Assembly: GCF_011355085.1 (NCBI RefSeq)
Contig: NZ_VXCP01000002.1
Span: forward strand, 372,001 to 436,000
DNA: 64,000 nucleotides
From: Pseudomonas akapageensis
Lineage (GTDB): Bacteria; Pseudomonadota; Gammaproteobacteria; Pseudomonadales; Pseudomonadaceae
Direction: 5' to 3'
Each line of letters starts with the position of its first letter. Positions within the stretch are counted from its first letter, which is position 1. The position numbers and the translations under genes are program-made. Of the stretch, positions 27,612 through 38,761 are shown piece after piece. Below the pieces are notes generated by a model, which was not told the origin of the DNA, ran no database searches, and was given only the letters and a program-made list of their open reading frames with translations.

Positions 27612-28943
27612 TTATTCGGTGTGGCCGCCGATGCGTTTGCCCCAGGCCGTGGCCGTGGCATGCAGCTGTTGTTCATCCAGGCGAGTCAGGCGGCGCTCGT
27701 CGAGCAGCTGCTTGCCGGCGACCCAGACATGTTTCACGCAATCGCGACCGCTGGCATAAATCAGTTGCGAGACCGGATCGTAGATCGGTTGCTGGGCCAG
27801 GCCCGACAGGTCGAAAGCGACCATGTCGGCAGCCTTGCCAGGCTCCAGTGAGCCGATAGCGGCGTCCAGGCCCAGCGCCCTGGCGCCGTTGAGGGTAGCC
27901 ATGCGCAGGGCGCGATGGGCATCCAGGGCGGTGGCGCAGCCGGCGACGGCCTTGGCCAACAGGGCAGCGGTACGGGTTTCGCCGAGCAGGTCCAGGTCGT
28001 TGTTGCTGGCGGCGCCATCGGTACCGACTGCGACATTGACCCCGGCTTGCCACAGACGTTCGACCGGACAGAAGCCGCTGGCCAGTTTCAGGTTCGACTC
28101 GGGGCAATGAATTACGCTGGTGTTGGTTTCTACCAGCAGGGTGAGGTCTTCGTCGCTGACCTGGGTCATGTGCACGGCCTGCATGCGCGGCCCGAGCAGG
28201 CCCAGGTGCGCCAGGCGAGCCAGCGGGCGCTCGCCACGTTGCTCGAGTGACTGTTGCACCTCGAAGGCGGTCTCCTGAACATGCATGTGAATGGCGGCGT
28301 CGAGTTCTTCGGCCAGCACACGGATCTTTTCCAGGTTTTCGTCGCTCACTGTATAGGGCGCGTGGGGGCCGAAGGCGACGGTGATGCGTGGGTGGTGCTT
28401 GAGATCGTTGAACAGCTCGACGCCCTGGTGCAGGGCGTGATCGGTGTCGCGGGCGCCCGGAATCGGGAAGTCCAGGATCGGAATGGCGATCTGGGCGCGA
28501 ATGCCGCTTTCATGGATACGTTCGCTGGCAACTTTCGGGAAGAAATACATGTCCGAGAAACAGGTGATGCCGCCTTTGAGCTGCTCGGCGATGGCCAGGT
28601 CGGTGCCGTCACGGACAAACGCCTCGTCGACCCAGCGCCCTTCGGCCGGCCAGATGTGCTCCTCCAGCCAGGTCATCAAGGGCAAATCGTCGGCCAGGCC
28701 GCGGAACAGGGTCATCGCGGCGTGGCCGTGGGCATTGATCAGCCCGGGGCTGAGCAGGCAGCCCGGCAGTTCGCGGACCTCGCTGGCGGCGAGCTTCAAC
28801 GCCTCTTCGCGTGGGCCGATATAGGCAATGCGGCCGTCGCGGACGCCGACGCCATGGGCTTGCAGGACCACGCCGGCCGGTTCCACAGGCACCAGCCAGG
28901 TGGGCAGGAGCAGGAGGTCGAGCGGGGCTGCAGGGTTGGGCAT
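27612..28943 (-). CDS. mtaD: 5-methylthioadenosine/S-adenosylhomocysteine deaminase (TRZ/ATZ family)
   Basis: This encodes 443 residues of the amidohydrolase superfamily. The zinc-binding HxH is in [16 protein letters not shown], with later ligands in [30 protein letters not shown] and [14 protein letters not shown]. This is the TRZ/ATZ pattern of the MTA/SAH deaminases. In Pseudomonas MTA is deaminated to methylthioinosine before phosphorolysis, and the orthologue PA3170 carries out this step. The divergent neighbour mtnA, acting later in methionine salvage, supports the assignment. The ribosome binding site GGAAAG is modest. Confidence 0.9.
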   Translation of the reverse strand: MPNPAAPLDLLLLPTWLVPVEPAGVVLQAHGVGVRDGRIAYIGPREEALKLAASEVRELPGCLLSPGLINAHGHAAMTLFRGLADDLPLMTWLEEHIWPAEGRWVDEAFVRDGTDLAIAEQLKGGITCFSDMYFFPKVASERIHESGIRAQIAIPILDFPIPGARDTDHALHQGVELFNDLKHHPRITVAFGPHAPYTVSDENLEKIRVLAEELDAAIHMHVQETAFEVQQSLEQRGERPLARLAHLGLLGPRMQAVHMTQVSDEDLTLLVETNTSVIHCPESNLKLASGFCPVERLWQAGVNVAVGTDGAASNNDLDLLGETRTAALLAKAVAGCATALDAHRALRMATLNGARALGLDAAIGSLEPGKAADMVAFDLSGLAQQPIYDPVSQLIYASGRDCVKHVWVAGKQLLDERRLTRLDEQQLHATATAWGKRIGGHTE

Positions 28944-29050
28944 GGCGGCTTTCCAGTGCTTTTGAACGGTGATGGCGAAGTATACCCGAGCGTCTTGGCC
29001 GGGGGCTCGCTATAATCGACCGCTTTTGATGTCCGAGTACGGGGTGTGGC

Positions 29051-30127
29051 ATGCGCGATCGACTATTGGCTGCGGAGAAGGTTAAGGCCATCGATTGGCG
29101 AGAGGACGCCTTGTACCTGCTCGATCAACGAATTCTGCCCTTCGAGGAAACCTGGCTGGCGTATACCGACGCTGCGGGTGTCGCCGAGGCGATTCGTTCG
29201 ATGGTGGTGCGTGGTGCGCCTGCAATCGGTATCAGCGCGGCCTATGGCATCGTGCTGGGGGCGCGCAAGCGGCTGGCTGCCGGTGGTGACTGGCACGCTG
29301 CGCTGGAAGAAGACTTCAAGGTGCTGGCGGCTTCCCGGCCCACGGCAGTCAATCTGTTCTGGGCGCTCAATCGCATGCGCGATCGCCTGGAGCGGCTCAA
29401 GCGCAGCGATGACCCCCTGGCGGGTCTGGAGGCTGAAGCGCTGGCGATCCATGAGAGCGACCGTGAAGCCAACCTGACCATGGCGCAGTTGGGCGTGGAC
29501 CTGATTCGCAGGCATCAGGGCAATGTTCAGGCGCTGTTGACCCACTGCAATACTGGCGCCTTGGCCACCGGTGGCTTCGGCACGGCCTTGGGGGTCATTC
29601 GCGGGGCCTGGCTGGAGGGTATGGTCGAGCGCGTCTATGCCGACGAGACACGGCCCTGGTTGCAGGGGTCGCGCTTGACTGCGTGGGAATTGGCCAATGA
29701 GGGCATTCCGGTCACGTTGAACGCTGATTCCGCCGCGGCGCACCTGATGAAGACCAAGGGTATTACCTGGGTCATCGTCGGCGCCGACCGGATCACGGCC
29801 AATGGCGATGTGGCGAACAAGATCGGCACCTATCAACTGGCCGTGACAGCCATGCACCACGGTGTGCGGTTCATGGTGGTGGCGCCGAGTTCCACCATCG
29901 ATATGAGCCTGGCCAGTGGTGAGGATATCCCTATCGAAGAGCGCGACGGCAGCGAATTGCTGGAGGTTGGCGGGCGACGGGTCGGCGCGAATGTCGATGC
30001 TTACAACCCGGTGTTCGATGTGACGCCTGCGGATCTTATCGATGCGATCGTGACCGAGAAGGGCATCGTTGAGCGGCCGGATGCGGCGAAGATGGCGCAG
30101 TTGATGTGTCGCAAGCGGTTGCATTGA
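29051..30127 (+). CDS. mtnA: S-methyl-5-thioribose-1-phosphate isomerase
   Basis: This encodes 358 residues. The catalytic Cys is in [20 protein letters not shown] and the Asp in [36 protein letters not shown] is the conserved phosphate-binding entry motif. It converts methylthioribose-1-phosphate to the ribulose form in methionine salvage. It is divergent from mtaD, with 107 bp between, and is followed by a REP pair. An eIF2B-alpha-like identity is excluded by the active-site motifs. Confidence 0.95.
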   Translation: MRDRLLAAEKVKAIDWREDALYLLDQRILPFEETWLAYTDAAGVAEAIRSMVVRGAPAIGISAAYGIVLGARKRLAAGGDWHAALEEDFKVLAASRPTAVNLFWALNRMRDRLERLKRSDDPLAGLEAEALAIHESDREANLTMAQLGVDLIRRHQGNVQALLTHCNTGALATGGFGTALGVIRGAWLEGMVERVYADETRPWLQGSRLTAWELANEGIPVTLNADSAAAHLMKTKGITWVIVGADRITANGDVANKIGTYQLAVTAMHHGVRFMVVAPSSTIDMSLASGEDIPIEERDGSELLEVGGRRVGANVDAYNPVFDVTPADLIDAIVTEKGIVERPDAAKMAQLMCRKRLH

Positions 30128-30150
30128 TGTGACGTTGGGTGTTCTTTCGG

Positions 30151-30227
30151 GCCTCATCGCGGGCAAGCCCGCTCCCACAGGGGTTGGTGCTGGTCCCCTC
30201 TGTGGGAGCGGGCTTGCCCGCGATCGG
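30151..30227. repeat. REP pair (BIME) between mtnA and gyrA
   Basis: Two canonical units face each other: 30151-30180 reading GGGCAAGCCCGCTCCCACAG and 30200-30227 reading CTGTGGGAGCGGGCTTGCCC. The rest of the 318-bp gap (30228-30445) must hold the gyrA promoter; I see no clear -35/-10 pair there. Confidence 0.9.
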
Positions 30228-30445
30228 TCGCACAGCGACCGCTGTACTCCCAAGAACAAGGCGATTGTGGTAATATCCGACGGTTTCCAAGACCGCCCGT
30301 TTGGGCTGTCTTTATTGCGCAAATCCATGGCATAACTCGTTGATTTGTCGTAAGTCGTTGCAAGGCACAGGCCTGCAGCGGCGAGCTTCGTTCGTCCCAT
30401 ATGGATGTGACGGAGTTTCACCCGAAAAAAGGAATCAGGCTTCTC

Positions 30446-33091
30446 ATGGGCGAACTGGCCAAAGAAATCCTCCCGGTCAATATCGAAGACGAGCTGAAAC
30501 AGTCCTACCTCGACTACGCGATGAGCGTGATTGTCGGGCGTGCACTGCCTGATGCGCGTGATGGCTTGAAGCCCGTGCATCGCCGCGTCCTGTTTGCGAT
30601 GAGTGAACTGGGTAACGACTGGAACAAACCGTACAAGAAATCTGCCCGTGTGGTCGGTGACGTGATCGGTAAGTACCACCCGCACGGTGATACCGCGGTC
30701 TACGACACCATCGTTCGTATGGCCCAGCCGTTCTCCCTGCGTTACCTGCTGGTCGACGGCCAGGGCAACTTCGGTTCGGTCGACGGCGACAACGCCGCGG
30801 CCATGCGATACACAGAAGTGCGCATGACCAAGCTGGCGCACGAGCTGCTGGCCGACCTGCACAAGGAAACCGTCGACTGGGTACCGAACTACGACGGTAC
30901 CGAACAGATCCCGGCGGTCATGCCGACCAAGATCCCCAACCTGCTGGTCAACGGTTCCAGCGGTATCGCCGTGGGCATGGCGACCAACATTCCGCCGCAC
31001 AACCTCGGTGAGGTCATCGACGGTTGCCTGGCGCTGATCGACAACCCCGACGTGTCGATCGACGAACTGATGCAGTTCATTCCCGGCCCGGACTTCCCGA
31101 CTGCCGCGATCATCAACGGTCGTGCCGGCATCATCGAGGCCTATCGCACCGGTCGCGGGCGCATCTACATGCGTGCTCGCTCGACCGTCGAAGACATCGA
31201 CAAGGTCGGTGGCCGCCAGCAGATCGTCATCACCGAGCTGCCTTACCAGCTGAACAAGGCGCGTTTGATCGAAAAGATCGCCGAGCTGGTCAAGGAGAAG
31301 AAACTCGAAGGCATTACCGAACTGCGCGACGAGTCCGACAAGGACGGCATGCGCATCGTGATCGAGCTGCGCCGTGGCGAAGTGCCAGAGGTGATCCTCA
31401 ACAACCTCTACGCCCAGACCCAGCTGCAAGCGGTGTTCGGTATCAACATTGTTGCCTTGATCGATGGTCGTCCGCGGATCCTCAACCTCAAGGACCTGCT
31501 CGAAGCCTTCGTCCGTCACCGCCGTGAAGTGGTGACCCGTCGTACCGTTTTCGAACTGCGCAAGGCGCGTGAGCGCGGGCACATTCTCGAAGGCCAGGCG
31601 GTTGCCCTGTCGAACATCGATCCGGTCATCGCCCTGATCAAGGCTTCGCCGACGCCGTCCGAGGCCAAGGAAGCACTGGTCAGCACGCCATGGGAATCGA
31701 GCGCTGTGGTGGCCATGGTCGAGCGCGCCGGCGCAGACTCCTGCCGTCCGGAAAACCTCGATCCGCAATACGGCCTGCGCGAAGGCAAATACTTCCTGTC
31801 GCCAGAGCAGGCTCAGGCGATCCTCGATCTGCGTCTGCACCGCCTGACCGGCCTGGAGCACGAGAAGCTGCTGGCCGAATACCAGGAGATCCTCAATCAG
31901 ATCGGCGAGCTGATCCGCATCCTCAACAGCGCCGAGCGCCTGATGGAAGTGATCCGCGAAGAACTCGAGCTGATCCGTGCCGAATACGGTGATGTGCGCC
32001 GCACCGAAATCCTCGATGCGCGTCTGGACCTGACCCTGGGTGACCTGATCACCGAAGAAGACCGCGTGGTGACCATTTCCCACGGCGGTTATGCCAAGAC
32101 CCAGCCGCTGGCGGCCTACCAGGCCCAGCGTCGCGGTGGTAAAGGCAAGTCGGCGACGGGCGTCAAGGACGAGGACTACATAGCCCACCTGCTGGTCGCC
32201 AACAGCCACACCACGCTGCTGCTGTTCTCCAGCAAGGGCAAGGTGTACTGGCTGAAAACCTACGAAATTCCGGAAGCCTCCCGTGCCGCCCGTGGTCGTC
32301 CGCTGGTCAACCTGCTGCCGCTCGATGACGGTGAGTACATCACCACCATGCTGCCGGTCGAGGAATACACCGAAGGGCACTACATTTTCATGGCCACCGC
32401 CGGCGGTACCGTGAAGAAGACCCCGCTGGAGCAGTTCAGCCGTCAGCGCAGCGTCGGTCTGATCGCGCTGGAGCTGGACGAGGGCGACGTACTGATTTCC
32501 GCGGCCATCACCGATGGCGAGCGCGAAGTCATGCTGTTCTCCGATGCCGGCAAGGTCACCCGCTTCAAGGAATCCGACGTGCGTGCCATGGGCCGTACGG
32601 CCCGCGGTGTGCGCGGCATGCGACTGGCTGAAGGTCAGAAGCTGATTTCGATGATTATCCCGGAAGAAGGCAGCCAGATCCTTACCGCTTCCGAGCGTGG
32701 TTACGGCAAGCGCACGGCAATCGGCGAGTTCCCCGAGTACAAGCGTGGCGGCCAGGGCGTGATCGCCATGGTCAGCAACGAGCGAAATGGTCGTCTGGTG
32801 GGGGCTGTACAGGTGCTCGACGGTGAGGAAATCATGCTGATTTCCGACCAGGGTACCCTGGTGCGTACCCGTGTCGACGAGGTTTCCAGCCTGGGTCGTA
32901 ACACCCAGGGCGTGACCCTGATCAAGCTGGCCAGCGATGAAACGCTGGTCGGTCTGGAGCGGGTGCAGGAGCCGTCTGAAGTCGAAGGTGAAGAGGCTGA
33001 AGGCGAAGAAGGCTTCGAAGACGCCGATGTTGCTGTAGCTGAAGAGCCACAACTGGACGCAGCCGCCGACGAAGAAACACCGCAGGACTAA
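30446..33091 (+). CDS. gyrA: DNA gyrase subunit A
   Basis: This encodes 881 residues from ATG 30446 ([15 protein letters not shown]); the in-frame ATG at 30401 adds a non-conserved leader. The catalytic tyrosine is Y122 (AAMRYTE) and the GyrA box is QRRGGKG. The quinolone-determining region reads [10 protein letters not shown] with T83 and D87, the wild-type residues of Pseudomonas. The C-terminus ends in a long acidic tail ([15 protein letters not shown]). It introduces negative supercoils with GyrB. It heads the gyrA-serC-pheA-hisC-tyrA/aroA-cmk-rpsA supraoperon known in pseudomonads. Confidence 0.98.
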   Translation: MGELAKEILPVNIEDELKQSYLDYAMSVIVGRALPDARDGLKPVHRRVLFAMSELGNDWNKPYKKSARVVGDVIGKYHPHGDTAVYDTIVRMAQPFSLRYLLVDGQGNFGSVDGDNAAAMRYTEVRMTKLAHELLADLHKETVDWVPNYDGTEQIPAVMPTKIPNLLVNGSSGIAVGMATNIPPHNLGEVIDGCLALIDNPDVSIDELMQFIPGPDFPTAAIINGRAGIIEAYRTGRGRIYMRARSTVEDIDKVGGRQQIVITELPYQLNKARLIEKIAELVKEKKLEGITELRDESDKDGMRIVIELRRGEVPEVILNNLYAQTQLQAVFGINIVALIDGRPRILNLKDLLEAFVRHRREVVTRRTVFELRKARERGHILEGQAVALSNIDPVIALIKASPTPSEAKEALVSTPWESSAVVAMVERAGADSCRPENLDPQYGLREGKYFLSPEQAQAILDLRLHRLTGLEHEKLLAEYQEILNQIGELIRILNSAERLMEVIREELELIRAEYGDVRRTEILDARLDLTLGDLITEEDRVVTISHGGYAKTQPLAAYQAQRRGGKGKSATGVKDEDYIAHLLVANSHTTLLLFSSKGKVYWLKTYEIPEASRAARGRPLVNLLPLDDGEYITTMLPVEEYTEGHYIFMATAGGTVKKTPLEQFSRQRSVGLIALELDEGDVLISAAITDGEREVMLFSDAGKVTRFKESDVRAMGRTARGVRGMRLAEGQKLISMIIPEEGSQILTASERGYGKRTAIGEFPEYKRGGQGVIAMVSNERNGRLVGAVQVLDGEEIMLISDQGTLVRTRVDEVSSLGRNTQGVTLIKLASDETLVGLERVQEPSEVEGEEAEGEEGFEDADVAVAEEPQLDAAADEETPQD

Positions 33092-33109
33092 ATGTAGAAG
33101 CGCAATCCT

Positions 33110-33204
33110 TGTGGGAGCGGCGGTGCGACGACTCGACTTGCCCGCCTTGACGGCCTTGCAGGCAGATCGCAGGCAAGTCGAATCGTCGCACCGCTGCTCC
33201 CACA
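33110..33204. repeat. Long inverted REP pair between gyrA and serC
   Basis: Two 33-nt arms (33110-33142 and 33172-33204) are complementary at 31 of 33 positions around a 29-nt loop. They are the long REP class, with the inner GCGACGACTCGACTTGCC. The right arm ends 27 bp before the serC start. Confidence 0.92.
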
Positions 33205-33231
33205 GACATCAAGATCAGAGCGAGAGTGGAT

Positions 33232-34317
33232 GTGAGCAACCGAGCCTTTAACTTCTGCGCAGGTCCTGCTGCGCTCCCTGAAGCTGTCCTGCAGCGCGCC
33301 CAGTCCGAGATGCTGAACTGGCGTGGCAAGGGCCTCTCCGTCATGGAGATGAGCCACCGCAGCGACGAATACGTGGCCATCGCCGAAAAGGCCGAGCAGG
33401 ATCTGCGCGATCTGCTGTCGATCCCGTCCAACTACAAAGTGCTGTTCCTGCAGGGTGGCGCGAGCCAGCAGTTCGCGGAAATCCCGTTGAACCTGCTGCC
33501 TGAAGAAGGCACTGCCGACTACATCGAAACCGGCATCTGGTCGAAAAAAGCCATCGAAGAAGCGCGTCGCTTCGGCAACGTCAACGTTGCAGCCAGCGCC
33601 AAGCCTTACGATTACCTGGCCATTCCTGGTCAGAACGAGTGGAACCTGACCAAGGGTGCCGCTTACGTTCACTACGCCTCCAACGAAACCATCGGTGGCC
33701 TGGAATTCGACTGGGTTCCGCAAACCGGTGATGTTCCGCTGGTGGTGGACATGTCTTCGGACATCCTGTCGCGTCCTATCGATGTTTCGCAGTTCGGCCT
33801 GATCTACGCCGGCGCGCAAAAGAACATCGGCCCGAGCGGCCTGGTTGTCGTCATTGTTCGCGAAGACCTGATCGGCCGTGCCCGCAGCACTTGCCCGACC
33901 ATGCTCGATTACAAGGTCGCCGCCGACAACGGCTCGATGTACAACACCCCGGCCACTTATTCCTGGTACCTCTCGGGCCTGGTTTTCGAGTGGCTGAAAG
34001 AGCAGGGTGGCGTCGAGGCCATGGAAGCGCGCAACCGCGCCAAGAAAGACCGCCTGTACGGCTTCATCGACAGCAGCGACTTCTATACCAACCCGATCGC
34101 GCACAACGCCCGTTCCTGGATGAACGTTCCGTTCCGCCTGGCGGACGAGCGCCTGGACAAGGCCTTCCTGGCCGGTGCCGATGCGCGTGGTCTGCTCAAC
34201 CTCAAAGGGCATCGTTCGGTGGGCGGCATGCGCGCTTCCATCTACAACGCCCTGGGTCTGGATGCGGTCGAGGCTCTGGTGGCCTACATGACCGAGTTCG
34301 AGAAGGAAAATGCCTGA
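33232..34317 (+). CDS. serC: Phosphoserine aminotransferase
   Basis: This encodes 361 residues from GTG 33232, giving MSNRAFNFCAGPAALP, the conserved SerC N-terminus; the in-frame GTG at 33226 would add two residues. The PLP lysine is in YAGAQKNIGPSGL. It makes phosphoserine from 3-phosphohydroxypyruvate and also serves pyridoxal biosynthesis (PdxF activity). The stop overlaps the pheA start by one base. The leader is almost entirely occupied by the REP hairpin. Confidence 0.97.
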   Translation: MSNRAFNFCAGPAALPEAVLQRAQSEMLNWRGKGLSVMEMSHRSDEYVAIAEKAEQDLRDLLSIPSNYKVLFLQGGASQQFAEIPLNLLPEEGTADYIETGIWSKKAIEEARRFGNVNVAASAKPYDYLAIPGQNEWNLTKGAAYVHYASNETIGGLEFDWVPQTGDVPLVVDMSSDILSRPIDVSQFGLIYAGAQKNIGPSGLVVVIVREDLIGRARSTCPTMLDYKVAADNGSMYNTPATYSWYLSGLVFEWLKEQGGVEAMEARNRAKKDRLYGFIDSSDFYTNPIAHNARSWMNVPFRLADERLDKAFLAGADARGLLNLKGHRSVGGMRASIYNALGLDAVEALVAYMTEFEKENA

Positions 34318-35411
34318 TGTCCGAGCAAGAGCTCAAAGCGCTGCGGGTACGCATTGACAGCCTGGATGAAAAAATCCTCGAGCTGATCAGTGATCGGGCC
34401 CGCTGCGCCCAGGAAGTCGCCCGGGTGAAAATGGCTACCCTGGCCGAAGGCGAGGCGCCGGTGTTCTATCGTCCGGAACGCGAAGCCCAGGTGCTCAAGC
34501 GCGTCATGCAGCGCAACCAGGGCCCGTTGGGCAACGAAGAGATGGCGCGGTTGTTCCGTGAAATCATGTCCTCGTGCCTGGCGCTGGAACAGCCACTGAA
34601 AGTCGCCTATCTGGGGCCGGAGGGTACCTTCACCCAGGCTGCCGCCTTGAAACACTTCGGTCACGCGGTGATCAGCAAGCCGATGGCGGCCATCGATGAA
34701 GTGTTCCGTGAAGTCGCTGCCGGGGCGGTGAACTTTGGTGTCGTGCCTGTGGAAAACTCCACTGAAGGCGCAGTCAACCACACCCTCGACAGCTTCCTCG
34801 AGCACGACATGGTGATCTGTGGCGAAGTCGAGCTGCGCATTCACCATCACCTGTTGATCGGTGAAAACACCAAGACCGACAGCATCAGTCGTATCTATTC
34901 CCATGCCCAGTCCCTGGCCCAGTGCCGCAAGTGGCTGGATGCCCATTACCCGAATGTCGAGCGCGTGGCGGTTTCCAGCAACGCCGAGGCGGCCAAGCGG
35001 GTCAAGGGTGAGTGGAATTCGGCGGCGATCGCCGGCGATATGGCGGCGAGCCTGTATGGTTTGACCCATCTGGCCGAAAAGATCGAGGACCGCCCGGACA
35101 ACTCCACGCGTTTCTTGATGATCGGCAACCAGGAAGTGCCGCCGACCGGCGACGACAAGACCTCGATCATTGTCTCGATGAGCAACAAGCCCGGTGCGCT
35201 GCATGAATTGCTGGTGCCGTTCCATGAGAACGGTATCGACCTGACGCGTATCGAAACGCGTCCTTCACGCAGTGGTAAATGGACGTACGTATTCTTCATC
35301 GATTTCGTCGGTCATCACCGCGATCCGTTGATCAAGGCAGTGCTTGAGAAAATCAGTCAGGAAGCCGTAGCACTCAAAGTGCTGGGTTCCTACCCGAAAG
35401 CGGTTCTCTGA
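34317..35411 (+). CDS. pheA: Bifunctional chorismate mutase/prephenate dehydratase (P-protein)
   Basis: This encodes 364 residues. Residues 1-90 are the AroQ chorismate mutase (LRVRIDSLDEKILELISDRA). Residues about 95-275 are prephenate dehydratase, with PVENSTEGAVNHTLD and the catalytic Thr in DNSTRFLMIG. The C-terminal ACT domain carries NKPGALHELL and the ESRP-like IETRPSR motif for phenylalanine feedback. The start ATG overlaps the serC stop. Next gene 10 bp downstream. Confidence 0.96.
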   Translation: MSEQELKALRVRIDSLDEKILELISDRARCAQEVARVKMATLAEGEAPVFYRPEREAQVLKRVMQRNQGPLGNEEMARLFREIMSSCLALEQPLKVAYLGPEGTFTQAAALKHFGHAVISKPMAAIDEVFREVAAGAVNFGVVPVENSTEGAVNHTLDSFLEHDMVICGEVELRIHHHLLIGENTKTDSISRIYSHAQSLAQCRKWLDAHYPNVERVAVSSNAEAAKRVKGEWNSAAIAGDMAASLYGLTHLAEKIEDRPDNSTRFLMIGNQEVPPTGDDKTSIIVSMSNKPGALHELLVPFHENGIDLTRIETRPSRSGKWTYVFFIDFVGHHRDPLIKAVLEKISQEAVALKVLGSYPKAVL

Positions 35412-35421
35412 GGTAATACCC

Positions 35422-36531
35422 ATGAGTGATTTCCTCGCCCTTGCGCAGGCGGGCGTACAACAGCTGTCGCCTTATGTTCCGGGCAAACCGGTGGACGAGC
35501 TGGCCCGTGAGCTGGACATCGATCCGGCCACCATCGTCAAACTGGCGAGTAACGAGAACCCGCTGGGGGCCAGCCCCAAGGCGCTGGCGGCGATTCGTGA
35601 AGCCCTGGCCGAGCTGACCCGTTACCCCGATGGCAACGGTTTCGCCCTCAAGCAACGACTGGCCGAGTGTTGCGGCGTGCAGCCGAACCAGGTCACCCTG
35701 GGCAACGGTTCCAACGACATTCTCGAGCTGGTGGCGCGCGCTTACCTGGCGCCGGGTTTGAACGCGGTGTTCAGTGAGCACGCGTTTGCGGTCTATCCGA
35801 TCGTCACTCAGGCCGTAGGTGCCCGGGCCAAGGTCACTCCGGCCAAGGATTGGGGGCATGACCTGTCGGCGATGCTGGCGGCCATCGATGCCGACACCCG
35901 TGTGGTGTTCATCGCCAACCCGAACAACCCGACCGGGACCTGGTTCAGTGCCGAGGCCCTGGACGAATTCCTCCAGGACGTGCCGGGCCATGTGCTGGTG
36001 GTGCTGGACGAGGCTTACATCGAGTACGCCGAAGGCGGCGACCTGCCAGACGGCCTGGATTACCTGGCGGCCTACCCGAACCTGCTGGTTTCGCGCACCT
36101 TCTCCAAGGCCTACGGCCTGGCGGCGCTGCGGGTCGGTTATGGCTTGTCCTCGCCGGTCATTGCCGACGTGCTCAATCGCGTGCGTCAGCCGTTCAACGT
36201 CAACAGCCTGGCCCTTGCCGCTGCCTGTGCTGCGCTGGATGACGCCGAGTACCTGGCCGAGAGCCGTCGCTTGAACGAAGCGGGCATGCAACAGCTGCAG
36301 GCTGGCCTGCGTGAGCTGGGGCTTGGCTGGATCGAATCGAAGGGCAACTTCCTTGCCGTGGACCTCGCGCGTGAAGCTGCGCCGGTGTTCCAGGGCTTGT
36401 TGCGCGAAGGCGTGATCGTTCGCCCGGTGGCCAACTACGGTATGCCAAACCACCTGCGGGTGACCATTGGCCTGCCGGCCGAGAATGCGCGTTTCCTCGA
36501 AGCGCTGAGCAAGGTTCTGGCTCGTGGTTGA
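35422..36531 (+). CDS. hisC: Histidinol-phosphate/aromatic aminotransferase
   Basis: This encodes 369 residues of class I/II aminotransferase. The substrate/PLP segment NENPLGASPKAL, the Asp/Tyr block VVLDEAYIEYA and the Schiff-base Lys in SRTFSKAYGLAALRVGYG are all present. Its place between pheA and tyrA fits the HisHb-type enzyme of pseudomonads, which can serve both histidinol phosphate and aromatic keto acids. TGAGGTAA precedes the ATG. The end overlaps the tyrA-aroA start by 8 bp. Confidence 0.94.
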   Translation: MSDFLALAQAGVQQLSPYVPGKPVDELARELDIDPATIVKLASNENPLGASPKALAAIREALAELTRYPDGNGFALKQRLAECCGVQPNQVTLGNGSNDILELVARAYLAPGLNAVFSEHAFAVYPIVTQAVGARAKVTPAKDWGHDLSAMLAAIDADTRVVFIANPNNPTGTWFSAEALDEFLQDVPGHVLVVLDEAYIEYAEGGDLPDGLDYLAAYPNLLVSRTFSKAYGLAALRVGYGLSSPVIADVLNRVRQPFNVNSLALAAACAALDDAEYLAESRRLNEAGMQQLQAGLRELGLGWIESKGNFLAVDLAREAAPVFQGLLREGVIVRPVANYGMPNHLRVTIGLPAENARFLEALSKVLARG

Positions 36532-38761
36532 TGCCTTGCCGGTTCAACAGCCCATCGTTGGCCGCCTGGTCGTGGTCGGCCTCGGCCTGATCGGCGGCTC
36601 TTTTGCCAAGGGTTTGCGTGAAAGCGGGCTGTGCCGCGAAGTCGTCGGCGTCGATCTGGACCCGAAATCGCGCAAGCTGGCCGTCGAGCTGGGCGTGGTC
36701 GATCGCTGTGACGATGACCTGGCGCGGGCCTGCGAAGGGGCTGATGTCATTCAGCTGGCCGTGCCGATCCTGGCCATGGAGAAGCTGCTCGCCAAACTGG
36801 CGCAGTTGAACCTGGGTGGGGCGGTATTGACCGATGTGGGCAGTGCCAAGGGCAATGTGGTGCGGGCGGCAAACGAAGCGTTCGGCGGCAAGCTGGCGCG
36901 CTTCGTCCCCGGGCATCCGATTGCCGGCTCCGAGCAGAGCGGGGTAGAGGCCTCCAATGCCAAACTGTTCCGTCGCCACAAGGTCATTCTGACCCCGCTG
37001 GCAGATACCGATCCTGCTGCGCTGGCGCTGGTCGACCGGCTCTGGCGTGCGCTGGGTGCGGATGTCGAGCACATGCAGGTCGAGCGCCATGATGAAGTGC
37101 TGGCGGCGACCAGCCACCTGCCGCATTTGCTGGCTTTCGGCCTGGTCGATTCGTTGGCCAAGCGCAACGAGAACCTGGAAATTTTCCGCTACGCGGCGGG
37201 TGGTTTCCGTGATTTCACACGCATCGCCGGCAGTGATCCGGTGATGTGGCATGACATCTTCCTGGCCAACCGCGAAGCCGTCCTGCGTACGCTCGATACC
37301 TTTCGCAGTGACCTCGATGCCTTGCGCGATGCGGTCGATGCCGGCGACGGGCATCAATTACTGGGCGTTTTCACGCGCGCCCGGGTGGCTCGCGAGCATT
37401 TCGGCAAGATCCTGGCCCGTCGGGCCTATGTGGATGCCAAGAGCGGCGGCGACCAGGTCTTCCTGGCGAGCCCGGGTGGGCGCCTGTCCGGGCGCGTTCG
37501 CGTACCGGGCGACAAATCGATTTCCCATCGTTCGATCATGCTCGGCTCACTCGCCGATGGCGTGACCGAAGTTGAGGGGTTTCTCGAAGGTGAGGATGCG
37601 CTGGCAACCTTGCAGGCATTCCGTGACATGGGCGTGGTCATCGAAGGTCCGCACCATGGTCGGGTGACCATTCACGGTGTCGGTCTGAACGGCCTCAAGG
37701 CGCCGCCTGGCCCGATCTACCTGGGTAACTCAGGTACTTCCATGCGGTTGCTCGCAGGATTGTTGGCGGCACAAAGCTTCGATTCGGTTTTGACAGGTGA
37801 TCCGTCCTTGTCCAAACGGCCGATGAATCGGGTTGCCGATCCCTTGCGGCAGATGGGGGCGCAGATCGAAACCGCCGAGCTTGGGCGTCCACCGATGACC
37901 ATTCGCGGCGGGCAAACACTCAAGGGCGTGAAATACGCACTGCCAATGGCCAGTGCCCAGGTCAAGTCCTGCCTGTTGCTGGCCGGGATTTATGCCGAAG
38001 GCCGGACCAGTATCACCGAGCCTGCGCCCACGCGTGACCATACCGAACGCATGCTGCGCGGTTTCGGCTATCCGGTCGGTGTCGAGGGGGCGACTGTTTC
38101 GGTCGAGTCCGGGCACAGGCTGGCCGCGGGCCGCATCGAAGTGCCTGGCGATATCTCTTCGGCCGCGTTTTTCCTGGTGGCGGCGTCGATTGCCGAGGGT
38201 TCCGAGCTGCTGCTCGAGCACGTCGGCATCAACCCCACCCGCACCGGTGTGATCGATATCCTGCGCCTGATGGGGGCCGATATCTCCCTGGAGAACCCGC
38301 GAGAAGTCGGCGGCGAGCCGGTGGCTGACCTGCGCGTGCGTGCGGCCAGGCTCAGGGGAATTGAAATTCCATCGGCGCTGGTGCCGTTGGCGATCGACGA
38401 GTTCCCGGTGTTGTTCGTGGCGGCGGCTTGTGCCGAGGGCCGTACGGTATTGCGCGGCGCTGAAGAACTGCGGGTCAAGGAGTCCGACCGTATCCAGGTC
38501 ATGGCCGATGGTTTGCTGGCCCTGGGTGTGAAGTGTGAGCCGACCCCCGATGGGATTATCATCGAGGGAGGCCAGATTGGCGGCGGTGAAGTCCATGGCC
38601 GCGGTGACCACCGGATTGCCATGGCTTTCAGTATCGCCTCGTTGCGCGCCAGTGCGCCGATTCGTATCCATGACTGCGCCAATGTCGCGACGTCTTTTCC
38701 CAATTTCCTGGCGCTGTGCGCTCAGGTCGGGGTCCGTGTAGCAAAAGAGGGTAGGTCGTGA
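36524..38761 (+). CDS. tyrA-aroA: Fused prephenate/arogenate dehydrogenase and EPSP synthase
   Basis: This encodes 745 residues from GTG 36524. Residues about 13-290 are TyrA, with [17 protein letters not shown] as the NAD motif and [12 protein letters not shown] in the active site. Residues about 305-745 are 5-enolpyruvylshikimate-3-phosphate synthase, with [30 protein letters not shown] and RVKESDRI. The fusion is normal for Pseudomonas and places two steps of tyrosine and chorismate synthesis in one chain. The stop overlaps the cmk start. Confidence 0.96.
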   Translation: MVDALPVQQPIVGRLVVVGLGLIGGSFAKGLRESGLCREVVGVDLDPKSRKLAVELGVVDRCDDDLARACEGADVIQLAVPILAMEKLLAKLAQLNLGGAVLTDVGSAKGNVVRAANEAFGGKLARFVPGHPIAGSEQSGVEASNAKLFRRHKVILTPLADTDPAALALVDRLWRALGADVEHMQVERHDEVLAATSHLPHLLAFGLVDSLAKRNENLEIFRYAAGGFRDFTRIAGSDPVMWHDIFLANREAVLRTLDTFRSDLDALRDAVDAGDGHQLLGVFTRARVAREHFGKILARRAYVDAKSGGDQVFLASPGGRLSGRVRVPGDKSISHRSIMLGSLADGVTEVEGFLEGEDALATLQAFRDMGVVIEGPHHGRVTIHGVGLNGLKAPPGPIYLGNSGTSMRLLAGLLAAQSFDSVLTGDPSLSKRPMNRVADPLRQMGAQIETAELGRPPMTIRGGQTLKGVKYALPMASAQVKSCLLLAGIYAEGRTSITEPAPTRDHTERMLRGFGYPVGVEGATVSVESGHRLAAGRIEVPGDISSAAFFLVAASIAEGSELLLEHVGINPTRTGVIDILRLMGADISLENPREVGGEPVADLRVRAARLRGIEIPSALVPLAIDEFPVLFVAAACAEGRTVLRGAEELRVKESDRIQVMADGLLALGVKCEPTPDGIIIEGGQIGGGEVHGRGDHRIAMAFSIASLRASAPIRIHDCANVATSFPNFLALCAQVGVRVAKEGRS

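Noticed and set aside
30692..30706. Possible quinolone-resistance substitution in GyrA
   Set aside because: Codons 83 and 87 encode Thr and Asp, the wild-type residues for Pseudomonas.
29063..33052. Very long open frame (about 1330 codons) on the minus strand opposite mtnA and gyrA
   Set aside because: It mirrors the codon bias of the GC-rich genes on the plus strand; its translation is low-complexity and Asp/His/Gln-rich with no domain, and gyrA and mtnA are certain.
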